A stretch of DNA of 64,000 nt from assembly GCF_000315055.1 (NCBI RefSeq), contig NZ_BAER01000023.1, forward strand, positions 62,001 to 126,000, given 5' to 3'. Below the pieces are notes generated by a model that ran no database searches, was not told where the DNA came from, and saw only the letters and a program-made list of their open reading frames with translations. Below are positions 8,407-18,590 of this stretch, piece by piece. A program made the translations under genes and the position numbers. The stretch comes from Paraglaciecola polaris LMG 21857 (GTDB lineage Bacteria; Pseudomonadota; Gammaproteobacteria; Enterobacterales; Alteromonadaceae). Within the stretch, counting starts at the first letter, position 1. Every line of letters begins with the position of its first letter.

Positions 8407-9390
8407 TTATGCGAGTTGGTTGAACAGCGATTCTAAATTTAATCCTTTATGACCCAGCATATCTTTTAATCTGCGTAATGCTTCAACTTGTATCTGGCGA
8501 ACCCGTTCACGGGTCAAACCAATTTCGACCCCCACGTCTTCTAATGTGGAAGGCTCATAGCCCAAAAGCCCAAAACGTCTCGCTAACACTTCACGTTGTT
8601 TTGGATTCAGATCTTCTAGCCAGCCTACAATACTCAATTTTATATTTTTGTCTTGCAGATCCTCTTCAGGATCATGGCCTTTGTCGTCGGCGATGATATC
8701 CAACAATACATTATCGTTTTCGCTACCTATGGGGGTATCGACTGAGGTAATACGCTCATTTAATCGCAGCATTTTAGTCACATCTGCGACTGGCCTTTGT
8801 ACGGCATCTGCAATCTCTTGGGCGGTGGGCTCATGATCGAGTTTCTGGGCTAATTCTCGCGAGGTACGCAAGTAGACATTTAGCTCTTTTACTACGTGAA
8901 TGGGCAAGCGTATGGTGCGGGTCTGGTTCATTATGGCCCGTTCAATGGTCTGGCGGATCCACCAAGTCGCGTATGTAGAGAAACGAAAGCCACGCTCGGG
9001 GTCGAACTTTTCAACGGCTCGAATAAGGCCTAAATTTCCTTCTTCCACTAAGTCGAGCAAAGCCAAACCGCGGTTGTTGTAACGCCTTGCTATCTTAACG
9101 ACTAAGCGTAGGTTGCTGACGATCATTCGTTGTCTGGAGGCTTCGTCGCCTTTAAGGGCTCGGCGAGAGAAGTACACTTCTTCTTCTGCTGATAACAGCG
9201 GAGAAAAACCTATTTCGCCTAAGTATAATTGGGTTGCATCGAGGTTTTTACTGGGAGCTTCTTTGCTCGAGACTATGTCTCTGAATTTATCTTCAGAGGC
9301 TTTTTCTGCTTTGATTAATTCTTTCTCAACGGCTTGTTCTATGTCGTCAACTATATCTAACTCTATGGTATCGCTGTCTTGATGACTCAT
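8407..9390 (-). CDS. rpoS: RNA polymerase stationary-phase sigma factor RpoS
   Basis: Sigma-38, directing transcription of general stress and stationary-phase genes. The 327-residue sequence has region 1.2 ([17 protein letters not shown]), regions 2.1-2.4 ([55 protein letters not shown]), region 3 and region 4.2 with the [22 protein letters not shown]. Length matches RpoS (about 330). AAGGAG precedes the ATG at 9390. As in other gammaproteobacteria it follows nlpD, so its main promoter probably lies inside nlpD. Confidence 0.97.
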   Translation of the reverse strand: MSHQDSDTIELDIVDDIEQAVEKELIKAEKASEDKFRDIVSSKEAPSKNLDATQLYLGEIGFSPLLSAEEEVYFSRRALKGDEASRQRMIVSNLRLVVKIARRYNNRGLALLDLVEEGNLGLIRAVEKFDPERGFRFSTYATWWIRQTIERAIMNQTRTIRLPIHVVKELNVYLRTSRELAQKLDHEPTAQEIADAVQRPVADVTKMLRLNERITSVDTPIGSENDNVLLDIIADDKGHDPEEDLQDKNIKLSIVGWLEDLNPKQREVLARRFGLLGYEPSTLEDVGVEIGLTRERVRQIQVEALRRLKDMLGHKGLNLESLFNQLA

Positions 9391-9456
9391 GGGTGACTCC
9401 TTAGCTAAAACAAATTCCTAAACTTCTCCTGATTTTTTTATATTTATTTATTGTTA

Positions 9457-10275
9457 TTATCGTTTAGGCAGATAGCGTAGCGGGTCTACTGATTGGCCCT
9501 TGTAGCGCACTTCAAAATGAAGTTTGACTGTGTCGGAACCGCTTTTTCCCATAGTCGCAATTTTTTGTCCTGCCCTAACCCACTGTTGTTCTTTCACTAG
9601 GATGCTGTCGTTGTGTGCATAAGCGCTCAAAAATGAATCTGAATGCTTCACTATAACTAGCTTTCCATATCCACGCAGGGCATCCCCTGTGTAAACAACT
9701 TTGCCTGCAGCAGTCGCCAAAATAGGTGACCCTAAAGTTCCATTAAAATCTAAGCCTTTGTTGCCGTGTTCTGTGTTGGAAAAACCACGTGAAACGGTAT
9801 TTTTAGTTGGCCATAGCCATGCTGTGATCTTATTCGGGAACTCACTACTGGAAGAGGTAATCACCTCTTTTTTAACAGTGGCGTTAGATTCACCATACGC
9901 CTGCTTTTTAGGGGGGTCAACTACTTGATTTGATTTTGATTTTGAACTCAGACCAGTGCCATTATTAGACTTTTTGATGATTGACCTTGATTGTTTTTTG
10001 AGCGTTAAACGTTGGCCAGGGAAGATATTATACGGAGGTCGTATATTGTTGAAGCGGGCAATATCGCGGTAATCTTGTCCGCTTTTCCAGGAAATTGAAA
10101 AGAGTGTATCGCCCTTTTCAACGGTATAGATTTGCGAATTATAGGATGATTTTTGGACATCCCGAAAGGTTTTTCCTTGGTACAGTTCGGCTACTGGCGC
10201 GGGGGCCTTACGACCCGAACAAGCCGTTAATAGCAGACAACAAAAAAGCACACACCACCCGTATGCTCCTTTCAT
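9457..10275 (-). CDS. nlpD: NlpD-type lipoprotein, LysM plus degenerate LytM (M23) domain
   Basis: Outer-membrane lipoprotein that activates the septal amidase AmiC during cell separation. It has a lipobox at LLLTAC, a LysM domain (YTVEKGDTLFSISWKSGQDYRDIARFNNI onward) and a C-terminal M23 domain (KGLDFNGTLGSPILATAAGKVVYTGDALRGYG to DPLRYLP). The first zinc-ligand position reads NKGLD without the usual His, as in E. coli NlpD, so it should be a non-catalytic activator. I choose the ATG at 10275, which gives a compact signal peptide; a TTG at 10302 is also open. It lies upstream of rpoS. Confidence 0.93.
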   Translation of the reverse strand: MKGAYGWCVLFCCLLLTACSGRKAPAPVAELYQGKTFRDVQKSSYNSQIYTVEKGDTLFSISWKSGQDYRDIARFNNIRPPYNIFPGQRLTLKKQSRSIIKKSNNGTGLSSKSKSNQVVDPPKKQAYGESNATVKKEVITSSSSEFPNKITAWLWPTKNTVSRGFSNTEHGNKGLDFNGTLGSPILATAAGKVVYTGDALRGYGKLVIVKHSDSFLSAYAHNDSILVKEQQWVRAGQKIATMGKSGSDTVKLHFEVRYKGQSVDPLRYLPKR

Positions 10276-10342
10276 GGGCAAAGCTTGCTTAGGTGGTGGC
10301 AAAAAATCGCTGAATGTAACACTAGGTCTAAGGCTAACAAGC

Positions 10343-11284
10343 TCACTCCCGAGGTGTTGAACCTACTTTATCCAGTAATAATACTATGCCCGCCCCAAAT
10401 ATCGTTAGCGCGATGGCGTACCATACATAAGAGGGCTGACCCGTCATTATTTCGAATGAGTGAGGTAACATATTTTCTTGCACCAAGGGGATAGTTTTAC
10501 CATGACTATTCACCGTTGATTCTAAGGTGTGTTTCCACGGCCAGACCTTATTCAGCGAACCGAGCATAAAGCCACCCAGCAGTGCTAACGTGAGCGTGCG
10601 ATGCACGCTAAACATCCAATTTAGAATGCGTGAGAAGCTCAGCAGCCCTACCACACAGCCCGCAGCAAAAAGGCTCAAAATTGATATTTCGAGGTTTTTC
10701 ACGGCCGTTAAAATTGGCGTATACATTCCCAATAGCAATAAAATAAAACTGCCTGAAATACCGGGCAAAATCATGGCGCATATGGCTAACATGCCAGATA
10801 AAAAGATGAATAAATTAGTGGGCTCAATCGCACTTGGGGGGATCATGGTTATTAAATAGGCCGCTAGAGTACCCATTAAAAAGAAAATCACGGTATTGAG
10901 TTTCCATGTCTCAATATGTCTTATAAGCGACCAGATTGCGGCCAATATTAAACCGAAGAAAAACGACCATAATAAGACGGGATAGGTGTCTAGCCAGTAC
11001 AATACGATCCTAGAAACGGTCAAGATGCTCAATAAGATACCAAACAGCAGGGTAGTGAGAAAAGTGCCATTAATATGCTGCCACATTGCGCCAAACCCTT
11101 GACGAAGAAGCACCTTAATTGCTTCGGGGCCACACTGCTTTAAGGAATAGATGAGTTCTTCATAAATTCCGGTAATAAACGCAATTGTACCTCCGGATAC
11201 ACCAGGTACAGCGTCTGCTGCACCCATTACCATGCCTTTTGCCATTAGGGCTAGGGATTCTTTCCATGATCGTTTACGTTGCAT
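10343..11284 (-). CDS. popT: DUF368 undecaprenyl-phosphate translocase (PopT family)
   Basis: A 313-residue polytopic membrane protein. Family signatures are visible: GMVMGAADAVPGVSGGTIAFITGIYEELI near the N terminus and a second copy, MILPGISGSFILLLLGMY, in the C-terminal half, indicating an inverted-repeat transporter. DUF368 proteins have been shown to return undecaprenyl phosphate across the cytoplasmic membrane for cell-wall synthesis. It is inserted between nlpD and pcm, an arrangement seen in some marine gammaproteobacteria. The ATG at 11284 has GGA upstream. Confidence 0.9.
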   Translation of the reverse strand: MQRKRSWKESLALMAKGMVMGAADAVPGVSGGTIAFITGIYEELIYSLKQCGPEAIKVLLRQGFGAMWQHINGTFLTTLLFGILLSILTVSRIVLYWLDTYPVLLWSFFFGLILAAIWSLIRHIETWKLNTVIFFLMGTLAAYLITMIPPSAIEPTNLFIFLSGMLAICAMILPGISGSFILLLLGMYTPILTAVKNLEISILSLFAAGCVVGLLSFSRILNWMFSVHRTLTLALLGGFMLGSLNKVWPWKHTLESTVNSHGKTIPLVQENMLPHSFEIMTGQPSYVWYAIALTIFGAGIVLLLDKVGSTPRE

Positions 11285-11365
11285 TATTTTCCAGCCAATA
11301 AAAATTGTTATCAGTACCCAAGATTCATTGTCTTGGGTAGCTTTGTCAGATTGGTATAAGGCACA

Positions 11366-12004
11366 TCAAATGATGTCCCCTGCGACAAGTGGTACGAAGC
11401 GTACCGCTTCAATTATTTGTTCGTTAAACTCTTCTCCCTCTCGGGTAATACAATGCAGTTGCTGACTTTGTTCGCCAACAGGAATAATTAGGCGACCACC
11501 GTCGTTGAGTTGCTCGACTAATTTCGCTGGCACCTGACTTGCTGCGGCTGTGACAATTATGGCATCAAACGGCCCTTTACTTGCCCAACCTTGCCACCCA
11601 TCACCGTGCTTCATGGAGACATTGTGTAAATCTAATTGGTTCATTCTGCGCTTTGCTTGAAATTGCAGACTCTTGATCCGCTCTACGCTGAATACCTTGT
11701 CAAATAATTGCGCCAATATGGCGGTTTGATAACCTGAGCCCGTGCCGATTTCGAGTACTGCCTTTGGCGCATTGCTTGAAGCTAACAGCAACTCAGTCAT
11801 TTTTGCGACAATATAAGGCTGAGAAATCGTTTGGCCTTGACCAATAGGCAAAGCCGTATTCTGATATGCTTTGTGACGCAATGCGTCGGGCAAAAACAAT
11901 TCTCTAGGAATGCATGCCACTGCATTTAGGACCGAAGCATTATGGATGCCTTCATGTTTTAACAGGTGGGCTAGGCTTTCCCCTTTGCGTGAAGAAACTC
12001 TCAT
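11366..12004 (-). CDS. pcm: Protein-L-isoaspartate O-methyltransferase
   Basis: Methylates L-isoaspartyl residues in aged proteins with S-adenosylmethionine, allowing repair. The 212-residue chain shows family motifs [19 protein letters not shown], the SAM-binding loop [15 protein letters not shown], and [21 protein letters not shown]. Length is standard. It is in the surE-pcm-nlpD-rpoS cluster, consistent with stationary-phase protein maintenance. Confidence 0.96.
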   Translation of the reverse strand: MRVSSRKGESLAHLLKHEGIHNASVLNAVACIPRELFLPDALRHKAYQNTALPIGQGQTISQPYIVAKMTELLLASSNAPKAVLEIGTGSGYQTAILAQLFDKVFSVERIKSLQFQAKRRMNQLDLHNVSMKHGDGWQGWASKGPFDAIIVTAAASQVPAKLVEQLNDGGRLIIPVGEQSQQLHCITREGEEFNEQIIEAVRFVPLVAGDII

Positions 12005-12093
12005 TTAACTGTTTATCCAACGTGTGTGTTATTAATGCCAAATGGTGAACGGCGATAATCACTTAATCGAGTGTATTATGCCGTTTCTAATCA

Positions 12094-12840
12094 TTATATT
12101 TTCGTTATCCATTGTCGCACATCCTCAAGGGATTGATGAGCGGTCATATCCACTGACAAAGGGGTAACTGAGCAATACCCTTCACTAATTGCATGAAAAT
12201 CGGTCCCTGGACCTGCATCTTGCTCGTCACCTACGGTGCCATACCAATAAATTGTTTTCCCTCTTGGGTCTACATCCTTGATCATGGTTTTAGCTCTGTG
12301 CCGCCGGCCTTGGCGAGTCACTTTTATCCCTTTGATTTCGTCGTAGGGCAAATCAGGAATGTTGACGTTTAAAATCTGATCGGCTGGCAATGGATGGGCC
12401 TGTAAGTGCTCTACAATGCGCCGCACAAACTTAGCCGCGCTGATAAAGTTATCACTGGTGTGCGCACATAGCGATACCGCAATGGCGGGTAATCCCATGT
12501 ATCTACCTTCAGTTGCTGCCGCCACTGTGCCTGAGTAAATAACATCGTCTCCCAGATTTGCACCGTGATTAATTCCTGATATGACCAATTCAGGATCTTG
12601 CTGCAAAAAACTGTTTACCCCCACATGCACACAATCAGAAGGAGTGCCGTTGACCGCATAAAACCCACTTTGCATACGCTCCATGCGTAAAGGATGTTGT
12701 AACGATAGCGCGTTGCTCGCCCCGCTACAGTTACGATCAGGTGCGATAACGGTTAACTCGTGTTCCTCATTTAGCTCTCGGTATAATTCAGCTAAACCTT
12801 GGGCAAACACTCCATCATCATTGCTGAGGAGAATTCTCAT
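12094..12840 (-). CDS. surE: 5'/3'-nucleotidase SurE
   Basis: Metal-dependent nucleotidase/exopolyphosphatase of stationary-phase survival. The 248-residue sequence begins MRILLSNDDGVFAQGL with the paired metal-binding Asp, and has SGINHGANLGDDVIYSGTVAAATEG and the substrate loop region GTPSDCVHVG. Its start overlaps the end of truD by 4 nt, indicating translational coupling. Confidence 0.97.
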   Translation of the reverse strand: MRILLSNDDGVFAQGLAELYRELNEEHELTVIAPDRNCSGASNALSLQHPLRMERMQSGFYAVNGTPSDCVHVGVNSFLQQDPELVISGINHGANLGDDVIYSGTVAAATEGRYMGLPAIAVSLCAHTSDNFISAAKFVRRIVEHLQAHPLPADQILNVNIPDLPYDEIKGIKVTRQGRRHRAKTMIKDVDPRGKTIYWYGTVGDEQDAGPGTDFHAISEGYCSVTPLSVDMTAHQSLEDVRQWITKI

Positions 12841-13889
12841 TCTGAGGGACCTATTTCTGCTGTTTCTACGTTCAATATCTCACGTAATACAGAAGTAGCA
12901 AAGGTACCTGCGGGCAGATCAAAGGCAATACGTAAATGGTCTTGCTCCCTCGACCAACTTAGATTTTCAGGATACAAAACGATAGGACGTCGTTCTTGCT
13001 CTAAGCCCAAAGAAATCAAAGTTTCCGTGACTTTAGGGTGTTTTGCAGCAACGCGCGTTTCAAATGCCAAGGTCGCACCCGTCGAAGGCAATTCACCTTT
13101 GCCCCATAGGGGTGCTGACAGCGTTATGTCACGCTCTGTTAAACGTTTTCTGATGTCGTCATCTATGGCTTCGCTAACGAAATAGCTGGCGTTACCGGCT
13201 AGTGACATTACATCACCGCTGATGGGAGTGGCGAAATGACCTGCTTGGATACGTTCACTGAGTATTTCGTTGAATAACCATGAGCGCAGCGCAGATATCG
13301 CCATCGAACGCTTGTTGCGGTTGCGTATCGCTTCTCCGTTAATCATTTTTTCAGCGAGTACTAAGTTACTGCCCTTGGGATCGTAGCGGCTATCACCAAA
13401 TCGCTGGGGACCATAATAGTTTGGCGCGCCATTTTTACATACCTGTTCGATACGTCCGGCCAAGCCGTCTGGGGACGTGATATTGCGCAGTAAAATTGTA
13501 AATTTATTCCCTTTCAATGCCCCTGTGCGCAGTTTTTTATTATGCCGGATAGCTTTAACGACCTTGGCGCCGGGTACATTCAAGGCTGACCAGTCGTATT
13601 CGGCTTTGCCTGGTTTATGTACACCAAACCATTGTTCACTGACCGAATGTTTGTCTTTACGACCGGCATATGTGACTGCGCGTAACGGCAGTTGAGCAAA
13701 TTTGGCAATTTGTTCCGCTAAATAAGCAGTGTTGAGTCCCTCTTTTCGCACCCAAAGGTAAATATGCTCACCTTCACCTTGGGGATCGTAGCCGAGTATT
13801 TCTTGCACAACAAAATCGTCAGCTTGTTGTTTAAATATGCCACAGGTAGCAGGTTTGGGATGCAGGTAAAACCAATTGTCAATTTGCAT
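12837..13889 (-). CDS. truD: tRNA pseudouridine(13) synthase TruD
   Basis: Isomerises U13 of tRNA to pseudouridine. The catalytic Asp motif is present as TYAGRKDKHSVSEQWFGV, with the N-terminal FKQQADDFVVQEIL and the TRUD-insertion region NYYGPQRFG typical of the family. Length (350) is normal. It overlaps surE by 4 nt and is separated from ispF by 2 nt, so it is part of one operon. Confidence 0.97.
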   Translation of the reverse strand: MQIDNWFYLHPKPATCGIFKQQADDFVVQEILGYDPQGEGEHIYLWVRKEGLNTAYLAEQIAKFAQLPLRAVTYAGRKDKHSVSEQWFGVHKPGKAEYDWSALNVPGAKVVKAIRHNKKLRTGALKGNKFTILLRNITSPDGLAGRIEQVCKNGAPNYYGPQRFGDSRYDPKGSNLVLAEKMINGEAIRNRNKRSMAISALRSWLFNEILSERIQAGHFATPISGDVMSLAGNASYFVSEAIDDDIRKRLTERDITLSAPLWGKGELPSTGATLAFETRVAAKHPKVTETLISLGLEQERRPIVLYPENLSWSREQDHLRIAFDLPAGTFATSVLREILNVETAEIGPSE

Positions 13890-13891
13890 CG

Positions 13892-14383
13892 TTATTTGAT
13901 TACTTCGCTTGCTGTTAACAAGACCACTGCGTAACAGGCAATTCCTTCTTTGCGTCCAGCAAAGCCTAATTTTTCTGTCGTGGTGGCTTTTACGTTGACT
14001 TGATTCAATTGTGCGCTTACGTCTTGTGCAATATTTTCACACATAGTGGCTATGTGAGGAGCCATTTTAGGCGCCTGAGCGACTATGGTTAAATCCAGGT
14101 TGCCGATTTGATAACCGTGCTCTTCTACTAGTTTCATTACATGACGCAATAATACTCGGCTGTCAGCACCTTTGAATTGTGCGTCAGTGTCAGGGAAGTG
14201 TCGGCCTATATCACCTAGGGCGAGTGCGCCGAGTAAAGCGTCGCATAATGCATGTAAGGCAACATCACCATCGGAGTGGGCGAGTAGACCTTGTTCATGG
14301 TCAATTTTAACGCCGCAAATGGTAATGGGCCCACTGTCGCCAAATTTATGTACGTCGTAACCATGACCTATACGTATATTCAT
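13892..14383 (-). CDS. ispF: 2-C-methyl-D-erythritol 2,4-cyclodiphosphate synthase
   Basis: Fifth step of the MEP isoprenoid pathway. The 163-residue sequence carries [10 protein letters not shown] (metal-binding D and H), [35 protein letters not shown], and the C-terminal [16 protein letters not shown]. These are invariant family motifs. It overlaps ispD by 4 nt, so the two enzymes are coupled. Confidence 0.97.
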   Translation of the reverse strand: MNIRIGHGYDVHKFGDSGPITICGVKIDHEQGLLAHSDGDVALHALCDALLGALALGDIGRHFPDTDAQFKGADSRVLLRHVMKLVEEHGYQIGNLDLTIVAQAPKMAPHIATMCENIAQDVSAQLNQVNVKATTTEKLGFAGRKEGIACYAVVLLTASEVIK

Positions 14384-15075
14384 AAAGCTGCCTTGTGTTG
14401 AAGATAAAATTCGGCCAATTGTAAGTCCTCTGGTTGGGTCACTTTAATATTACTCCCTCGGCCTTCAACCAAATGCACCGTACCTTGTGCCCATTCTATA
14501 GCGGAGGCTTCATCGGTTATTTTAACCTGAGACCTAGCTGCCTTGTGCAGGGCGTCACGCAGTTGAACCAACGGGAAAAATTGTGGTGTAAGGGCATGCC
14601 ATAAATTATCACGACTTTCGGTGTGGGTTATCTCTTGTAAATCATTAGCACGCTTCATCGTATCGCGAACACGACAAGCGAGTATCGCACCGTATGCTGA
14701 GCGTTGAGCGACTAGCAACAGTTTGCTCAAGTCGTCATGATCCAAGCATGGACGTGCCGCATCATGCACCAATACCCATTTTTCGTTGTTCATGCTATCG
14801 AGCCCAGCAAGTACAGAGTCGGCGCGCTCATTGCCTCCGTCAACCCGTGTTATCCAAGATTTTGATGCTAGGGGTAAGCTGGCAAAGTAATCGTCTTTTG
14901 CATTGAGAACAACGATGACATGTTTAATTTGTGGATGTGCATAAAGGTTTTCTAGGGTGTGTTCTAAAATTGTTTTGCCGGCTATGGTCAAATATTGCTT
15001 GGGTCTATCGGCTAGCATTCGTTGACCTATGCCTGCGGCAGGCACGATCACTGTGTATTGGGGGAGTGAGGACAT
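14380..15075 (-). CDS. ispD: 2-C-methyl-D-erythritol 4-phosphate cytidylyltransferase
   Basis: Third step of the MEP pathway, forming CDP-methylerythritol. The CTP-binding loop [19 protein letters not shown] is near the N terminus, and [17 protein letters not shown] and [12 protein letters not shown] follow as expected. The length of 231 residues is standard. It lies between ftsB and ispF, the common gammaproteobacterial order. Confidence 0.97.
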   Translation of the reverse strand: MSSLPQYTVIVPAAGIGQRMLADRPKQYLTIAGKTILEHTLENLYAHPQIKHVIVVLNAKDDYFASLPLASKSWITRVDGGNERADSVLAGLDSMNNEKWVLVHDAARPCLDHDDLSKLLLVAQRSAYGAILACRVRDTMKRANDLQEITHTESRDNLWHALTPQFFPLVQLRDALHKAARSQVKITDEASAIEWAQGTVHLVEGRGSNIKVTQPEDLQLAEFYLQHKAAL

Positions 15076-15081
15076 ATTAGG

Positions 15082-15360
15082 TCAATCTTCGCTGGGTAAT
15101 ATACGATAAAAGGTTTCACCCTGTTTAATCAAACCAAGCTCGTTTCTTGCTCTTTCTTCTACCGCTTCAAGACCTACTTTAAGATCCCGAATATCAGCCT
15201 CAAGCAAGTTGTTTCGCTGTAACAGCCCCGCGTTCTGCTCTGCTTGCTCGGCCACTGATTGTTCCATTGCAACATACTCGGGAATACTATTTTTGCCAAA
15301 CCATAAACGATATTGTAATGCAGCCAACAAAGCAAAAAGGAGTATGGGTACTACTTTCAT
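15082..15360 (-). CDS. ftsB: Cell division protein FtsB
   Basis: A 92-residue bitopic division protein. A short N-terminal transmembrane helix (VVPILLFALLAALQYRLWFG) is followed by a coiled coil (EQAEQNAGLLQRNNLLEADIRDLKVGLEAVEERARNELGLIKQGETFYRI). FtsB forms the FtsQLB complex at the septum. It is the first gene of the ftsB-ispD-ispF-truD-surE-pcm series on the minus strand. Confidence 0.95.
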   Translation of the reverse strand: MKVVPILLFALLAALQYRLWFGKNSIPEYVAMEQSVAEQAEQNAGLLQRNNLLEADIRDLKVGLEAVEERARNELGLIKQGETFYRILPSED

Positions 15361-15475
15361 GATTGTTGGCTCCTTGTAAGACTGATGAATAATTCGTTGG
15401 GCGTATTATGCCGAGGTTTTAACGGCGCGGCTAGTGAAACGCTTGGTCTAGGTTGGTGTTCTGCCAGCTGACGGA

Positions 15476-15505
15476 TAAAAAAGGCCAGTTTGGGATAAAC
15501 TGGCC
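15476..15505 (-). terminator. Rho-independent terminator of the TIGR03546-TIGR03545 operon
   Basis: On the minus strand AGGCCAGTTT, a short loop, AAACTGGCCT is followed by six T. It lies about 60 nt past the stop of the TIGR03545 gene and separates that operon from ftsB. Confidence 0.8.
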
Positions 15506-15566
15506 TCATATCAATAGATGATTTGCGCCAACAACAAAGAGGATCGCGTTCATAAGCACATCAGGA

Positions 15567-17330
15567 TCAGTTAAAAAGTTTGCCTTTTAGCTTATCTTTT
15601 AATTTATCTTTGAGTTCGTCTTTCTTTTTATCTACCACGCTATTTAACTTGCTATCCAGCATGCCTTGTATACTGCTTAAGTCACCATCAGCAAGTTTTT
15701 CCCAATCCAACCATTGGCTCATTTCAGAATCGGTTGCGCCTAACGGCCCTTCGATTTTAGCATTGAGTTTCTGTTTAAGCTCAGCGAGCTTGCTATTTTG
15801 GTCGCCACTTAGATTAGACAACATGGCACTAGCCAATTGTTTGTCTAAATCAGAGCTAAAGCTTAAATCCATATCACCCAAAGTACCGCTAATATCTGAG
15901 TTGATGCTCATATTAGATAAACCTGTTAAGGTTTCAGCAATCACATTCGTGAGGTTGTTACTGCCGGTTGCGGTAAGTTGCAATTGACTAAGCGCCGCGT
16001 TGCCTGAACCTGAAATGACGTTTTTATTGATACTTGCCTTACCTGAACTAGACAATAAACCTTTAAGTAAAGTAGATGACAGTTTTTCTTGGTTCAGCAG
16101 GTCTACATCCGCTAACGCCAGCCCGCGTAAATTCCAATCCTGATTGGCTTTTACGCCCGTGTCGTTCAACCAAAAATCGCCATTTAATTTTAGTGATTGC
16201 CATAACGAACTGGCATTTGAATCGACTTTAAATGTGGTAGGACGGCCGATTTTGTCATGTTGGTTGGTAATGTCATGCCATATACTTAGCACACTTTCCG
16301 TACGCCATTTGATAGAAATATCTGCATTTCGAACCAAAAAGTCGGGTAGCGCAGCGGTATCGTCGAACGCTACCCAGCGACCGTTATACGCTTGCTCTTC
16401 CGCCTGTTCTGCTTTGCTGCTGGCTAACATTGGGGCCGCTAAATCGTAAGCGCCCAGCACATACTGGCTGAATTCGCCGGCTTTTTCTCCAAATACCATA
16501 GTGGTGACATCTTTAATCGCCCCTTCATCGCCGGCAATTAACGCTTGTAGTTGTGCGTAATCTTCCCCTGGTGCTGATTTTAACTTAGCTAGCTTAGGTG
16601 CCATGTCGCCCTTTGCTGCACTTGCTGCTTCTTTAAACTCTGTCAGTTTGCGCTTGTCGGTTTGAATTTCTGCACGCAGGGCATCAAATTCTTCTTTTGC
16701 CTTAGCCAGTTCTACCAGGTTTTTATAATCAGTGTTAGTGATCGTCTCAACGCGTTTTTTGTAGTTTTCTAAAGCATCTTTACTGGGTAGTTGCTGGTAT
16801 TTTTCTTTTAATATCTCGCTATGCTTTTTATAGGCCGCTTGAGTTTCCTCTACTGCTTTGGTCGTTTTGAGCGGCGACTGGGCGAGTATTTCATCCACGC
16901 TGGGCAGGTTTTTAGGGTCGAACGCTTCTTGCAGTTCTTCTTTTATTGCCGCACTAGCAGTGCGATATACCGCGCCCTCAGATTCTCTCGGTTGAGCGAA
17001 TTGCACACCACTAATGGTCAGGTCATCAATAATCACTTTACGCAATAATAAGGGAGCCAGCTCAATTTGCGCCGTGACTTCATCGGCTTGCACTTGGTTC
17101 AACGTGGGAGTAGCGGGATCCGTTAACTGAATGCCGGTTAACGTTACCCCAAATGGGGAAAATGTATGGGTGACTTGGGCTATATTCACTTCCGCACCTG
17201 TGCTGGACTCTAAGCCCTTTTCTGCGGCGAGCTTAATCCAAAAATCTAAAAACAGAATAACGATAGCAGCAATCAGCCCTGTGATAACGAAGAATGCGAT
17301 AAGCCCAGGCCAACGAATGAGTTTTTGCAT
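15567..17330 (-). CDS. TIGR03545 family protein, large membrane-anchored protein
   Basis: A 587-residue protein with one N-terminal transmembrane segment (GLIAFFVITGLIAAIVILFLDFWI) and a large soluble part, predicted periplasmic. AsmA-like beta regions (VNIAQVTHTFSPFGVTLTGIQLTDP) flank a long charged helical region (about residues 160-260), and the C terminus is Lys-rich. This matches the TIGR03545 family, found next to TIGR03546. GGAGAG precedes the ATG, placed at the stop of the upstream gene, so the two are co-translated. Function unknown; an envelope role is likely. Confidence 0.85.
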   Translation of the reverse strand: MQKLIRWPGLIAFFVITGLIAAIVILFLDFWIKLAAEKGLESSTGAEVNIAQVTHTFSPFGVTLTGIQLTDPATPTLNQVQADEVTAQIELAPLLLRKVIIDDLTISGVQFAQPRESEGAVYRTASAAIKEELQEAFDPKNLPSVDEILAQSPLKTTKAVEETQAAYKKHSEILKEKYQQLPSKDALENYKKRVETITNTDYKNLVELAKAKEEFDALRAEIQTDKRKLTEFKEAASAAKGDMAPKLAKLKSAPGEDYAQLQALIAGDEGAIKDVTTMVFGEKAGEFSQYVLGAYDLAAPMLASSKAEQAEEQAYNGRWVAFDDTAALPDFLVRNADISIKWRTESVLSIWHDITNQHDKIGRPTTFKVDSNASSLWQSLKLNGDFWLNDTGVKANQDWNLRGLALADVDLLNQEKLSSTLLKGLLSSSGKASINKNVISGSGNAALSQLQLTATGSNNLTNVIAETLTGLSNMSINSDISGTLGDMDLSFSSDLDKQLASAMLSNLSGDQNSKLAELKQKLNAKIEGPLGATDSEMSQWLDWEKLADGDLSSIQGMLDSKLNSVVDKKKDELKDKLKDKLKGKLFN

Positions 17331-17331
17331 A

Positions 17332-17835
17332 TTACTCTCCTAATGCTTGGTAAAGTTGGAACACACGACTACTTTTGATGACCTGAACAATTTTCAGTTT
17401 GTTGACCCACTGCATGAACCTTACGCGGTATTGAACAATCAATACTTTGCTGATAACCAAAATAAAAGGGGCTAAAATTAAGCTGAACAATAAGCTGCCT
17501 AATGTGAGGGTATGGTAAAATTGCATAAGCTGACCGAAGGTCGAATTGTAGAGGTTAGTCCACATCCCATTTAAGTCTGAGGATGTGAGTAGAGATTCAC
17601 CAATATCCGCCATCATAGGGTTGAGTATTAAGGTAAAGCCGGAAAATAGTGCGTAGGCGAGTAAAAACGTACTAAGATTAACGCGTAAAAAAAGTACGAT
17701 AAACAGAATCAAAACGCTGTGTAAACCCAGAAAAGGGGTTAAACCCATTATCATTCCTAACATGACACCAAAAGCCAGTTGCCAGGGGCTATCGTCCGAG
17801 TTCAATGCTTTTAGCAGCTTAGCTAATAGTTGCAT
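17332..17835 (-). CDS. TIGR03546 family membrane protein
   Basis: A 167-residue membrane protein with DUF2062-like features: an N-terminal NSDDSPWQLAFGVMLGMIMGLTPFLGLHSVLILFIVLFL, where conserved Pro/Gly residues sit between hydrophobic helices, then further membrane segments. It belongs to the TIGR03546 family that co-occurs with TIGR03545, and the two reading frames are separated by only one base. Function unknown. Confidence 0.85.
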   Translation of the reverse strand: MQLLAKLLKALNSDDSPWQLAFGVMLGMIMGLTPFLGLHSVLILFIVLFLRVNLSTFLLAYALFSGFTLILNPMMADIGESLLTSSDLNGMWTNLYNSTFGQLMQFYHTLTLGSLLFSLILAPFILVISKVLIVQYRVRFMQWVNKLKIVQVIKSSRVFQLYQALGE

Positions 17836-17878
17836 AGGTAAGTCCTTATATTACTTGTAATTTCAATCATGAATAACG

Positions 17879-18517
17879 TTAGCTGCGACTGACCAGTTCA
17901 TCAACCGCAATAAAGCTGCCAAGTGATAGCAAAAGACCACCACTGAGGCGGTTTTGCCATATTTCAAAAGCGGGATGACGGGTTAACCATTTCCCCAATT
18001 TTCCCGCAAGTAGTGCTACACATACGTCGCAAATAAAGGCGATCAGTGCATACATCATACCTAATACAGCAAATTGGCCGATCACTGCGCCTGACTCAGG
18101 CTTAATAAATTGCGGTAAAAAAGCAATAAAAAACAGCGCAGTTTTTGGGTTGGTTAGTTCAACGACAATACTCTGGGCAAAAATACGCGGAATAGGCATC
18201 AAAGTAACACGAGGTTTGCTGTCGTCATGCTTGTTACTAAAGAGGTATAGCCAACCTAGGTAGAGCAAATAAGCTGCACCGGCAAGCTTTAATAACATAA
18301 AGGCTAAAGGGGAGTAGATAAATATCGCCGCCAAACCAAATGCCGTGGCCAGAACATAGACAAACGATCCCACTGCCATACCACCTGCCGCGGCGATACC
18401 AGCTTGCTGTCCTTGGCCTATGCTGCGCGCCATTATATAAAGGTTGGATGGACCTGGTGACAGACTTAACAGCAATGCTGCAAGAGAGAAAGACAGCAAT
18501 ATGTCCATTGATGGCAT
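17879..18517 (-). CDS. LysE/RhtB family amino-acid exporter
   Basis: About 212 residues with roughly six membrane helices. The LysE/RhtB signature is at the N terminus (LSLSPGPSNLYIMARSIGQGQQAGIAAAGGMAVG), followed by LKLAGAAYLLYLGW and ELTNPKTALFFIAFLPQF. It should export an amino acid or a related compound, with substrate unknown. I take the ATG at 18517 with AAGGA 7 nt upstream; a TTG sits at 18520. Confidence 0.92.
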   Translation of the reverse strand: MPSMDILLSFSLAALLLSLSPGPSNLYIMARSIGQGQQAGIAAAGGMAVGSFVYVLATAFGLAAIFIYSPLAFMLLKLAGAAYLLYLGWLYLFSNKHDDSKPRVTLMPIPRIFAQSIVVELTNPKTALFFIAFLPQFIKPESGAVIGQFAVLGMMYALIAFICDVCVALLAGKLGKWLTRHPAFEIWQNRLSGGLLLSLGSFIAVDELVSRS

Positions 18518-18536
18518 CAATAAATCCTTAATGTTA

Positions 18537-18563
18537 AAAAAAAAGCCGCCTTTGGGCGGCTTT
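18537..18563 (-). terminator. Rho-independent terminator of the SH3-domain gene
   Basis: Minus-strand AAAGCCGCCC, short loop, GGCGGCTTT followed by a run of T. It lies directly downstream of the SH3 protein stop codon and upstream of the lysE start. Confidence 0.8.
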
Positions 18564-18590
18564 ATAATTTATGCGGGATAGCGTACAAAT

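Noticed and set aside
15580-15987. Open frame of 135 codons on the plus strand opposite the TIGR03545 gene
   Set aside because: Antisense shadow; Ser/Leu-rich low-information sequence with no family match and no ribosome binding site.
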